From: Cymodocea nodosa
Lineage: Eukaryota; Streptophyta; Magnoliopsida; Alismatales; Cymodoceaceae
NCBI GenBank assembly: GCA_036874045.1
Contig: CM072341.1
Location: 13,962,501-14,026,500, forward strand
Direction: 5' to 3'
Length of the DNA: 64,000 bases
Below the pieces are notes generated by a model. The model did not search any database and was not told where the DNA came from. It was given only the letters and a program-made list of their open reading frames with translations. Position 1 is the first letter of the stretch, and every line of letters begins with the position of its first letter. The translations under genes were made by a program, and so were the position numbers. Below are positions 1-10,915 of this stretch, piece by piece.

Positions 1-3000
1 AAAATGGATATAATTTACGAAACTGAAAAAATCATAATGAAAATTGATCAAAAAATGAATGCAATGAGATTAGATGATCTGAAAAGAAAATTAAAAGCAA
101 TGGACGAATATACAATGAAAATACAAGTTATGCAACAAGACAATGAAAATTATAATGTTATAGATCTGCATAATTTGCAAAATATACAGTAAATAAAAAA
201 TATTAATGCAAGAGAATTTAAAGAATGCACTTTAAAACTAAAAATAATTGAAGATCATAATCACGAAAATGATATACAAAAACATCATGAGAGTAATGAA
301 AATCTGGAAGATGTATGTGTAATATTAAGATCTGGAACTGATATACCACCAAGAACTCAAAATGAAAATGATATGAAGGTGGATAAGAGTAAAAATCAAA
401 ATGATAATGAAAATGTAATAGCTGAAAATCTAGAAATCACTAAAGAAAAATTTGAATATGCTAATGAAGCTAAAAATGATCAAACAAATCAACTAAAAGA
501 AAAAGAATCTTTTAAATCACAATCTTTAGCACCCTATCCTGAAAGATTACAACAAACAATACCTGAAAACAAGAAAAAATCAGAGAAATTTTTGAAGAAT
601 TACAATTTAACATTCCTTTGTTAAATCTATTGTAGAAAATGCCACATTGTGCTAAATTTCTAAAGGATTGGTGTACTAAGAAAAGAGAGCGAAAAGTTCT
701 TAGAAATGTCTTTTTAGCTGAGCAAAGTAGTTCCCTATTTCTGCCATAAATTCCTAAAAAGTTATCTGATCCTGGAATTCCTGTTATATCATGCACCATA
801 GGAAATACCATTCTAGAAAGAACCTTAATAGACTTAGGTGCAGGTATAAATGTTATGCCAAGTGATATATTTGCATCCTTAGGATTAGAAGGCTTAACTC
901 CTACTAGTACGGTTATTCAATTAGTTGATAGAAATATAAGATACCCTAGAGGAAAAATAGAGGATGTCTTAATTAAAATCAAAAACTTTATATATCCTAT
1001 TGATATTGTAATTTTGGATTCTCAACAAATTAAGCATAGAAATAGTGATACATCTTTAATTTTGGGAAGGCCATTTTTAGCAACATAAGGGGCTATTATA
1101 AATTGTAAAATTGGAGTAATGAAGTTAGCATATGGTAATGAGGATACTCAATTAAATATTTTCAAACCAGAAAGGTTTGAAGAGTTAGAAATGTCCTTAC
1201 ATACCATAGACTTTTTAGAGGATGAAGGAGATATGTTAGATGATGTGATTCAAGAGAATTAAATAGGCAAATCAATTCTAAAACTTTAGAGGAAAGTGAA
1301 AGCATAAATATAGAAGGAGATCTGGAAGAAACTCATTTAGAAAATGATGATGTTCAATTAGGAGCTCTAGCTTCTGATGGGCAACATTTAAAATTAAAAC
1401 ATTTACCTCCTGAATTAACCTATATATTTCTGGAAGAGAAACGAACCTGTCCAATCATTATTGCTTCAGATTTAAAAGAGGATCAAATAGCTAAATTAAA
1501 AGATGTAGTAAAAAGTTATAAAGAAGCAATATGATGGACTATGACTGATATAAAAGGGTTAAGTTCAACTTTATGTTGTCACCACATATATTTAGAAGAG
1601 AATGCTAAACCTATTAGAATTCCTGAGAGGAGATTAAATCCAAACCTTAAAGAAGTAGTTAAGAAAGAAATAGTAAAATGGTTAGATAATGACATAATTT
1701 ATCCGATTTTTGATAGCTCGTGGGTTAGCCCAATCCATGTAGTTCCCAAGAAATCAGGATTAATAGTTATTAGGGATAAAAGTCAAAACTTGATACCTAC
1801 TAGAATTCAATTAGGCTGGAGAGTATGTATAGACTATAGAAAGCTGAATGCTGTGACTAGGAAAGATCATTTTTCCTTACCTTTTATAGATCAAATGCTG
1901 GAAAGATTAGCAATATAAGAATATTTTTGTTTCGTAGACGGGTATTCAGGATATAATCAAATTCCAGTAGCATTAGAGGATCAAGAGAAAACAACTTTTA
2001 CCTGCCCTAATGGAACTTATGCTTTTAAAAGAATGCCATTCCGATTATGCAATGCACCAGCTACCTTTCAAAGGTGTGTGCAGGGCATATTTACTGGAAT
2101 GACTGAAGATTTTTTAGAAATATTTATGAATGATTTTACTGTATATGGCAACTCATATGAAGTTTGTTTAAAAAATTTAGACCTAATATTAAAACGCTGT
2201 GTGAAAAAAAATCTGGTTTTAAATTGGGAAAAATGTCACTTCATGGTTAAACAAGGAATAGTCTTAGGGCATGTTATTTCTTAGAAAGGGTTGGAAGTAG
2301 ATAAAGCTAAAATAAAAGTAATTTCTAATCTATCAGAACCTAAATCAGTAAAAGATATTAGATCATTTCTAGGACATGCTGGTTTTTATAGAAGATTTAT
2401 TAAAGACTTTAGCAAGATAGCTAGACCTTTAACTAATCTATTAAAAGATGTTCCATTCAAATTTGATAAAAATTGCAAGGAAGCATTTTTTAGACTTAAA
2501 ACTAGCTTAATTTCAACTCCTATAATTCAAGCACCTGATTAGAGCCATCCATTTGAATTAATGTGCGATGCTTCTGATTTTTCTTTAAGAGTAGTGTTGG
2601 GACAGAAGATAGAAAAATCTCATAGAGTGATTCATTATGCAAGCAAAACCTTAAATGATGCTCAAGTTAATTACACAACTACTAAAAAAGAACTATTAGC
2701 TGTTGTGTTTGCCTTAGAAAAGTTTAGATCATATATGATAGGAGCTAAAGTAATAGTATGCATAGATCATTCAACTTTAAAATACCTAATAGCAAAAAAA
2801 GAGACTAAGCCTAGATTGATCTGATGGATATTATTATTACAAGAATTTGCTCTAGAAATTAAAGATAAAAAAGGATGTGAGAATGTAGTAGTAGATCATT
2901 TATCAAGATTACAAATAGAAAAATCAAATATTGAAATTAAGGATAATTTTCCTGATGAACAATTAATGACCATCAACACAATACCTTAGTATGTAGACAT

Positions 3001-4230
3001 AGTTAATTACTTAGTTACTGGTCTAACACCTAAGGATTGGAATAGACAGGATAAGAAATTATTTTTCTCAAGAGTAAAATATTACTATTGGGAAGACCCA
3101 TACTTATTTAAGAAATGTCCTAATCTGGTTTTAAGGAGGTGTGTTCTAGAAACTGAATATCCGAGCATATTGTCTTTCTGTCATGACCAAGCTTGTGGAG
3201 GGCATTTTGGTTCAGGGAAAGCTGCTGCAAAAATTCTGCAATGTGGATTTTATTGGCCAACACTATTCAAAGATGCTCATAAATATTGCTTAAGTTGTTT
3301 AAGATGTCAACAAATAGGAAGAATATCAAAGAGGAATATGATGCCTCTTAATCTTATTGTTAAGGTTGAAATCTTTGATGTGTGGGGAATAGATTTTATG
3401 GGTCCATTTCCTATGTCTAATCAATTTAATTACATATTGTTGGGGGTGGATTATGTATCTAAATGGATAGAAGCTATTCCTACAAAAACTAATGACAACA
3501 AAGTGGTAATACAATTTATAAGAACTAATATATTTGCTAGATTTGGAATACCTAAAGCTATTATCAATGATAGAGGAACTCATTTCTGTAATAGAAGTTT
3601 TGAAGCCTTAATGAAGAAATATGGAGTAAACCACACAATTGCAACATCATATCATCCGCAAACAAGTGGACAAGTAGAAAGTGCAAACAAACAAATTAAG
3701 TTAATCTTAGAAAAAGTAGTAAATCCTACTAGAACAGATTGGGCTTATAGAACTGCTTATAAGATAAGCTTAGGTATGTCACCTTTTAGGCTAGTATATG
3801 GAAAAAGTTGTCATTTACTAGCTAAAATAGAACATAGAGCTTATTGGGCATTAAAAACTCTGAACACTAATTTAAATCAAGCTTCTGAAAATAGGAAAAT
3901 GTAATTAATTGAATTAGAAGAATTTAGAAATGAAGCTTATTCGAAGACTGTAAGAGAAAAAGAGAAAATGAAATTCTAGCATGATAGGAAAATTATTCCA
4001 AAAAGTTTTGAAATAGGACAAGAAGTATATCTTTATATGGCTAGACTCTACAACCATCTAGGAAAATTAAGATCTAGATGGGCAAGACCTTACATAGTTC
4101 GAAATATTTATCCTTATGGAGCTATTGAGATTGAAAATCCTAAAAATCAGAATATCTTTAAAGTAAATGGACAAAGACTTAGACCTATTTTGAATATACC
4201 AAAAACTCCTTTGGAATTATAGAAGAAGTT
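1..4230 (+). mobile_element. Athila-like Ty3/gypsy retrotransposon, gag tail and pol (fossil)
   Basis: The polyprotein order is protease, RT, RNase H, integrase, which is the Ty3/gypsy order. The protease segment (about 780-1100) has a D-L-G-A core followed by NVMPSDIFASLGL, typical of the Athila/Tat branch. RT (about 1590-2540) shows VCIDYRKLNAVT and MPFRLCNAPATFQRC. RNase H (about 2550-2900) shows MCDASDFS and [20 protein letters not shown]. Integrase (about 3170-4220) has an H-H-C-C zinc finger, WGIDFMGPFP, a DRGTHF segment and HPQTSGQVES. RLVYGKSCHL and EHRAYWALKTLN near its end are characteristic of Athila. The left end lies outside the window. The copy is broken by roughly a dozen breaks, so it is an old fossil. 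No LTR of its own is identified next to it. Confidence 0.9.
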
Positions 4231-4282
4231 AGAGTAGAGGATTACTCGAGCTTTACTTAGAAAGAAATCAGTTTTTTATGTT

Positions 4283-4309
<27 letters not shown>
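4283..4309. repeat. (TA)n microsatellite
   Basis: An uninterrupted run of about 13 TA dinucleotides just after the end of the Athila-like pol region. Confidence 0.95.
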
Positions 4310-4314
<5 letters not shown>

Positions 4315-4673
4315 AATATAAAAAATCGTTGCGGTTCAACCGACCGGATCCATCGGTATGACCGGAACATAAAAATATCTATATTAAGTTTTAGTAAAAA
4401 ATTTTGATTTTACCGAAACATAGTATCAGTTAAACCAGAAAAAAATAGAAAAAACTATTATCTTAAGTTTTTTTATTATTATATCTGTTTGTACGGGGAG
4501 TCCGTTGAGTTACGCTTAACTCAACGAACTTACTCCATTGAGTCTTGAGTTAGTCAACAAGCTTATTCCATTGAGTTAACTGTAACTCAATGGAGTACTG
4601 TAGCTAAGACCGTGGATGAGAGAGCAATAGTTGGTTCGGGAAATGACTCGATTACCTACTTAAACTTAGGGCT

Positions 4674-4702
4674 TATTTAAACTAAAACCTAGGGTTTTGG
4701 GG
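4674..4702 (+). promoter_or_regulatory. Promoter-like box ahead of accessory ORF
   Basis: TATTTAAAC at 4674-4682 is followed at once by AAAACCTAGGGTTTT, a telo-box-like palindrome. The first ATG of the accessory ORF region is at 4778, about 100 bp downstream. The same TATTTAAAC box beside an AAACCCTA motif lies about 87 bp ahead of the accessory ORF at 10916. A promoter role is inferred from sequence only. Confidence 0.4.
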
Positions 4703-4777
4703 GCATTATCCGGCAAATCATTTAGAGTTTAGAATAGTAGAGATCAGAGCGATTCTGTGTTGTTGTGTAACTCCACG

Positions 4778-6345
4778 ATGAGGAAGATGACACCTGAGTT
4801 CTAGGAAGATGCAGTGGACACAACACAGTTTCTGAAAGAGTTAGAGGAATGGCACATGCGGTAGAAGAGTCCGAACACGACAAGAGAAAAAGAGTTACAA
4901 AAGGTAGAATCAGAACTCTTCAACTTGAGGAAATTTTTGGTTGATTTGGGTATACAAATACCCCAGATAGTAGAAACAAGAATCAGAGTAGCAACAAAAA
5001 TTGCTGTAAGTAAAGAAAGAAAAATAAGGCCGAATAATGAAGTAACCCTAGAACTAATCCAACGCAAAGCTAGATTGTGGTTCAAAAAGCGCATTGCTAG
5101 TCGTGCAAAGGGGTGCAATAAGGCAGCAGCAACAAGTAGAGGAAGAACAAGAGGAGCCGACTGCTGAAAGACCTGTTCCTGAGGAACAGCAGCTAGGACC
5201 TTCAGTTCCACCATTCAAGCCGTTGGTATGAGTAGAAATGTTGGGACCTTCAATTGAAGAGGAATTAAGAGAATTCTAAGGACTAGTTCAAGTTGGGAAA
5301 AATCAAGGAGAACCAAAAGATTTAGCAATAGCCAAAGCACATCTGGCGTTTGATGCACTACACAAGAGGAGGGCTGTAGAGAAATTGCAAGCCCAATATA
5401 AAATTAAAGTGGAACAACATCAAGAAGCTACTGCCAGAACTGCTGTCAGATTTGCTGTAAAAGAAGCTGAAGCTGGTCCTTTGAGACCAACAATTATTAA
5501 AAAAATTAAACAGGAAGAGTCAGTACCTATGGCTCAAAGGCATGTAGAGCCTTTGTTTGTAGATTTAATCTCAAAAGAAGAAGAGGAAGACCAGGCACAA
5601 TTAATCACACAAAGGAAAGGAAAAGAGATAGTGCCTGAGTGTCAAAAAGAGATTAAATCTGAAGTAATAATAGCAATAGGGCCTGCGGAGCCAATTTTTA
5701 TAAACCTGTTATCCGATTCTAAGGAGGAGTAGGAGTAGCAGCAGCAAGAGCAAAGAGAAGAAGAAAATTAGGCTGAAATTAGTCTACAGCCTGTACAAGA
5801 AGAAGAAACAGAAATTAGGGCAGAAATTAAATTGCCCATGACTCCATCGCAATTTGCCACAGAATTAGAAAAAATAGTGACAATGCAGATTGTAGTCAAG
5901 AGGAAGAAGAAAGAACAGAAAATGAAGAAGAAGCTGAACAAAGCCATTTGGACAAAAATGACTTTGCAGATTCCACTAATTTAAATAAAACAATTCAAGA
6001 CAGAGTGGAGAGTTCTGCCGACTCACCACCACAAACAAAAGTAGAAGCAAAAATTCAGGAATTTGCAGATCATGTTCAAGTTCAACATATGGTAGAAGAA
6101 AATCAAGAACAAACCCGTCTAGAACAACAAAGTCACATTCCTGACCCGATTGAAGCAACCGTTCTGAATGAAGTACATTTTTGGAGTTAGGAAGCTTATA
6201 ATAAATACCAAGAGATTAGGGGTTATGATATTATATATAGTAGACCAGTAAATTGGGATGGAATGCAAGAAATCAAAGAATTATTTGAATTCCAAGGTCT
6301 ACTAAATTTTATTTCTCAAGACAAAGGGCATGTAGTATATGAGCT
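4778..6345 (+). mobile_element. Post-pol accessory (env-like position) ORF, Athila-like copy (fossil)
   Basis: The region follows pol in the position of env-like ORFs of Athila and Sirevirus elements. The predicted peptides are charged and rich in Glu, Gln and Lys, with likely coiled-coil stretches (for example 5385-5730). The end (about 6170-6345) reads HFWS-EAYNKYQEIRGY, IIYSRPVNWDGMQEIKELF and EFQGLLNF. This matches the conserved block of the accessory ORFs at 10916-13231 and 24880-27290, and resembles the domain annotated in plants as 'putative plant transposon protein'. No convincing signal peptide or transmembrane segment is seen, so an envelope function is not supported. It is broken in several places. 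It ends where Sirevirus gag sequence begins near 6346. Confidence 0.6.
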
Positions 6346-6349
6346 TATA

Positions 6350-8280
6350 AGTTTCACATGAAGGTACTTCTCAAGTTAAAGAGACTAAAATAAACATGTT
6401 GATTCATAAGTATGAACTCTTTAAGATGCATGAAGACGAAAATATTTCTGAGATGTTTTCCAGATTTCTTGATATCATAAACTCTTTAAAATGTTTAAGA
6501 AAGAATTTTGAACAGAAGGATTTGGTGAGGAAAATTCTCAGATCCCTAAGTTCTAAATGGTCTTAGAAAGTAACATCAATTGAGGAATCACGAGATTTAA
6601 ATGTTTATACTATGAATGAACTTATAGGAAATTTAACAGCTTATGAAGTTCAATTAAATGAATCACTAAGTCACAACAAACTAAAAATGAAGAAAGAAAT
6701 AGCCTTCGAAATTAATTCAGATTCTGATATATCTACTGATTCTGACGAGGATTTGATTTTACTGACTAGGAAATTCAAGAAAGCATGGAAAGCTAGGAAA
6801 CAGCAAAGGAACAAAAATGATAAACCCTCAACGTCAAAATCATTGAATGACAAGAATTCTTTATCCAGAAAGTATGTATGTTACAACTGTAAGAAACCTA
6901 GACATCTTTCTCTAGATTGTCCTATGAGGAAAAATGAAAAGCAAAGTAGGACAACTCAAAAGAAGACAGCTTAGAAAACTCAAAAAAAGTTTTACAAGAA
7001 AAAGGCTTTAAAGGTCACTTGGGATGACACGTCTGAAAAGTCTGAATCTGAGGAATCAACATCAAAATCTTTACATTCAGAAAGAGAATAAGAGTTAGAA
7101 GACGTTGCTCATGTGTGCTTCATGGAAGATGAGTCTGAGGTAATATCTGATCCTGAAAGTCATTCACATTTCAACTTTGATGAATTATTATGTGCTTATC
7201 ATGCATTATTACAAAAACTTAAAGTATGTAAACTGGAAAATAATAGTATTAGAAAATCTTCATCCATTATGGAAGAAGAAAATTGTTTCCTGTCTACTAC
7301 TTTAGAAAAGTTTAAATGTGATAATGAAAATCATGCTAGAGATTTGCAAAAATTTAGATTTAATGAATGTATCTTGCATGAACAAATACAGAATATAAAT
7401 GCTGAAAAATTAAAGATAGAATCTGAAAATGAAATGTTGAGAAACAATATAAATGAACTTGAATTAAAGATAGATAAATTAAAACTGAGAGAGCAAGATT
7501 TAAATTCTACCATTGAGAAATGGAATTTAAGTCAAACTAAGTTAGACAAACTAACTAGTACCCCTGCGGAGTCTTATAAATTTGGCTTACGATTTGATTA
7601 TCCTGAATCTCAAGCCAATAAAGGATTTATTAGTTGCAGTTCAAGTAAATCTAAGACTAAAATTCCTTTTATTATGAAACAAGGTAATAAATATGTAGAA
7701 GTAGGTACTTCAAAGGATGAAACATGGAGTAATAATATAAATCAATGTGATTTGTCAAATTGTACTTCTAACATGACTATAAATGTTTCCAAAAATCTTG
7801 TTTCTTGTTCTGGAAATTCAGTTTCTAATGTTTTCTAAAATTTCAGACAATTGTAGTAAACTGAAAATTCAGAAACCTGAGCATGTAATTCAATACACTA
7901 GTATTAGACCAATTACTCATTCTGCATGTGATAAAACAAAAAATTCTTGTGTAGAAAAAGATTTTGTATGTACAAAAAGTGTTAATACAAGTATAAAATC
8001 TTGGTATGAACTTACAGAAATGTATAAGCATGACCAAAATAAATTAACATTTGATAAAAATATGTTTGGTCTTGATTATACTACATCTGAAAACTAAAAG
8101 AATGATTGTAAAAGCAATAATGCTATATGTGAGTATGAAGCTAATGATAAATCAATAGTACTTACAACTAATAAGAATATAAATGATAATGTTAAACTAT
8201 TTTTAAACAAAAAGAAGAATTATGTGTTTAATGAACTTGGTCCTCAATAACATTGGGTACCAAGAAAAAGTTTTTCTTAA
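6350..8280 (+). mobile_element. Sirevirus A gag region (fossil part)
   Basis: The gag-like region has a CCHC zinc knuckle (CYNCKKPRHLSLDC, about 6880-6930), preceded by a Lys/Arg-rich stretch. A long coiled-coil region follows (about 7110-7660: ENEMLRNNINELELKIDKLK and similar heptads). This extended coiled-coil after the knuckle is typical of Sirevirus gag. Copy B (15830-18055) and the fragments at 44293-45448 and 52262-53140 have the same layout. Broken. Confidence 0.8.
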
Positions 8281-8304
8281 TTTGTGTTGTAGGAGGAAAC
8301 AACA

Positions 8305-9342
8305 TCAAAATGGATCTTGGACAGTGGAGCATCAAGTCACATGACTGGACAGAAAAGTCTATTACAAAATTTTACAAATACCATGAAAGGAAGTGTAACA
8401 TTTGGAAACAAAAGCAAAGATAAAATCATAGGTATGGGCAATGTTCAAATAACTCCTACTTGTGTTATTTCGAATGTACTATATGTAGAAAACCTAGGAT
8501 TTAATTTGCTGAGTGTCATAAAAGATAAAGGTATATTTTTAAATCTGGAAAAATATGCAGATGAAATGCTTAAGAAATTTAATTTTAATGATACAAGGAT
8601 TCGAGGAACTCCTATGAGTACTACTTTAAAGTTAGATATTGATGACATAGGAAAATCTATAGATCAAAGAAAATACGGAAGTATGATTGGTTCTTTACTT
8701 TATTTGAGTGCTAGTAGACCTGATATTATGTTTGCTGTGTGTGTTTGTGCTAGATTTCAATCTAATCCTAAGGAATCATACTTAATTGCAGTTAAAAGAA
8801 TATTTAGATATATACAAGGAACTAAAAATTTCAGACTGTATTATTCTAAGGATAATTCAATAGATCTTATAGGATATACTGATGTTGATTATGTAGGATC
8901 TAAATCTGATAGAAAGAGTACTAGTGGCACATGTCAATTATTGGGAAATAATTTGGTGTCATGGTTTAGTAAAAAGCAAAACTGTGTAGCACTTTCTACT
9001 ACAGAAGCTGAATATGTTGCTCCTGCACTGTGTTGCACTCAGATTCTGTGGATAAGGCAAACTTTAGAAGATTTTGGATTATCTTATGATACAACTGAGA
9101 TTTATTGTGACAGTAGTTCTGCAATAAATCTTTCCAAAAATCCTGTATTACATTCAGAAGCAAAGCATATAGAGGTTAGACATCATTTTCTAAGAGATAA
9201 TGTAATTAAAGGAAAAATTAAATTAGAATTTGTGTCTAGTAAAAATCAATTAGCTGATATATTTACAAAACCTCTAGACGAAAATACATTCTGCAACATT
9301 AGCTTAAATTTAGGTATTTGTAGGCTATGTGATATGTAAAAT
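8305..9342 (+). mobile_element. Sirevirus A protease and RNase H region (fossil part)
   Basis: It starts with ILDSGASSHMTG, the Ty1/copia protease active-site region. It ends with a copia RNase H: GTCQLLGNNLVSWFSKKQN, CVALSTTEAEYVA, EIYCDSSSAINLSKNP, AKHIEVRHHFLRD and a final LADIFTKPL block. The family normally carries integrase and RT between these parts; copy B has them and this copy does not. It is a fossil derivative and is not expected to be active. Confidence 0.85.
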
Positions 9343-10400
9343 GCTTAAACTCCACATAAAAAGATAAATATTATTGATGATGTTGTTCACCTCATAGATA
9401 TTATATACTTATTATAAATATCTAAAGTAATATCTAAATTGCTGCATAAGATACTATGTATTTATTGTAAAATCATAGTAGTATCTTATTGATTTTAAGT
9501 AGTTTATCAATTTTAATAGTTTTTACGATTTTAAGTGGAAGTGTAAATGAAAAACATTAAATACTTCTGACATTCTGAAATTTTGATTAAATGTTTTATT
9601 TGAATCAAGGAAAATGCATATGATCATGCATAAATTTGACTTAATTGATTAAACTTGTAGAATAAGTTATATGTAACTCATCTTAAATTGTTAATCAAAA
9701 GTATAAGCTTATTGAAACTAATTCATATTCTCAATACAATCATAGAAGTAAAAATTGTATGAGATTTGTGTTTTATTGCATCTGTATTAATGGAATACAT
9801 ATATACTATGCTTAAAATGAAAAGTGCTTACAAAGTGAAAATCTTTGAGAGTTTATTGATCAGTTTGATCACGAGCCTTTTGTACTTGAGTAGATAGGTA
9901 TGTAAGGATTGTTGTCCTGAAAAAGGATTCTTTAAATCTAGCAACCTAAGGTCCTGATTAGATCTAGGATTGTTGACGGAAAGCTCATTACACGGGTACA
10001 TTAGAAAGCTCTTGTATGATTCAAGCTTTTCAAACTAACTTTTAAAGAAAATTATCAATATTTACTGTTTTGAAAAGAAAAAGTTGTTTCATTAATTACA
10101 GATATCTTTAAATCGCATATAGTTTATACCAATATGACTATTGATTTATTGAATCAACATTAGTACTTTTGAAAATGTTTATTTGAGACATTCTTTTATT
10201 CTCCTTGAATTAATCGAATTGAGTTCAAAGTTGTGTTTTGATTCATATACAGTAAGAATTGATTCTGGAAATCATTTTTGATGATGTCAAGATAACGGAA
10301 GTCTCTGAAAAGAAAATGTAAAAGTATAGTTATACTCAACATCTATTGTCACTACAAGTATATTTTGTATTTTGATTGAATATATTTGAAGTATATTTGT

Positions 10401-10410
10401 AGGGGGAGGA
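10401..10410 (+). promoter_or_regulatory. Upstream polypurine tract (A copy)
   Basis: AGGGGGAGGA follows a T-rich stretch in the post-pol spacer. Copy B has AGGAGGAGGA at 22238-22247 in the same place. Sireviruses are known to carry additional polypurine tracts besides the one at the 3' LTR; function here is inferred. Confidence 0.5.
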
Positions 10411-10822
10411 TTAACAATGTCAAAAACAGATTAATATAATTTAGAATACAAATCTTAGTTAATCTGAATTAATGTCCTCTTAAAATCTTGATGAAATAAT
10501 TTAAAAAGACAAATAAACTATTTTAGATTCAAAGGACAAAATGTTCAAATAGTTTACAATGTTCTCAAGATAATGTTAAGTTTAGCATGTGTGTTGTTTT
10601 CGGAACGCTTCAGTTGGAAGCATCCGAAAATTGGTGTACTAACTAGACGTTATGTTAGATAAGGTAACGTGTAAAAATGCCTCTAGACAGCGTTTTACTC
10701 GTTAGTTAGTTAACTCAATGAGTTATACTTGAATATTTCGGGTACCTTGATTGAATAAACTTTATTCAATATTTATTTAATTTCTAAACCCGACTTCTCT
10801 TCACGTTGAGTTATACGCCTAA

Positions 10823-10837
10823 AAACCCTATTTAAAC
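10823..10837 (+). promoter_or_regulatory. Promoter-like box ahead of Sirevirus accessory ORF
   Basis: An AAACCCTA telo-box runs directly into TATTTAAAC. The accessory ORF begins with ATGATGGTCTCC at 10916. Copy B keeps TATTTAAAC at about 22673 and its ATG at 22763. The pairing resembles the box at 4674-4702 in the Athila-like element. Confidence 0.4.
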
Positions 10838-10915
10838 ACTTATTACATGGGTACTTAGGTTATTTGTAAACTTTGTCAAGAAAATCTTTCCCGCTTGTTG
10901 CTATTACAACCTGCG

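Larger units (their letters stand above)
4231..4777 (+). other. Spacer between Athila-like pol and accessory ORF, with palindrome cluster
   Basis: This non-coding stretch holds a TA microsatellite, then two near-perfect palindromes at 4503-4526 and 4567-4594, each with 4-nt loops. Their arms are CGTTGAGTTA and TCCATTGAGTTA with matching complements. A promoter-like box follows at 4674. No reading frame of note is seen. The same layout (pol, spacer with TTGAGTTA motifs, TATTTAAAC box, accessory ORF) occurs in the Sirevirus copies at 9343-10915 and 21174-22762. Confidence 0.6.
9343..10915 (+). other. Sirevirus A post-pol spacer
   Basis: About 1.6 kb of non-coding DNA between pol and the accessory ORF, matched by 21174-22762 in copy B. 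It holds an imperfect hairpin soon after pol (AAGATACTATG with CATAGTAGTATCTT, about 9448-9491), a polypurine tract at 10401-10410, TTGAGTTA-type motifs near 10720 and 10805, and a promoter-like box at 10823-10837. Confidence 0.7.

Noticed and set aside
4778-6345. Accessory ORF as a true viral envelope gene
   Set aside because: No signal peptide, transmembrane or fusion-peptide-like segment is visible; the peptides are charged and coiled-coil-like.
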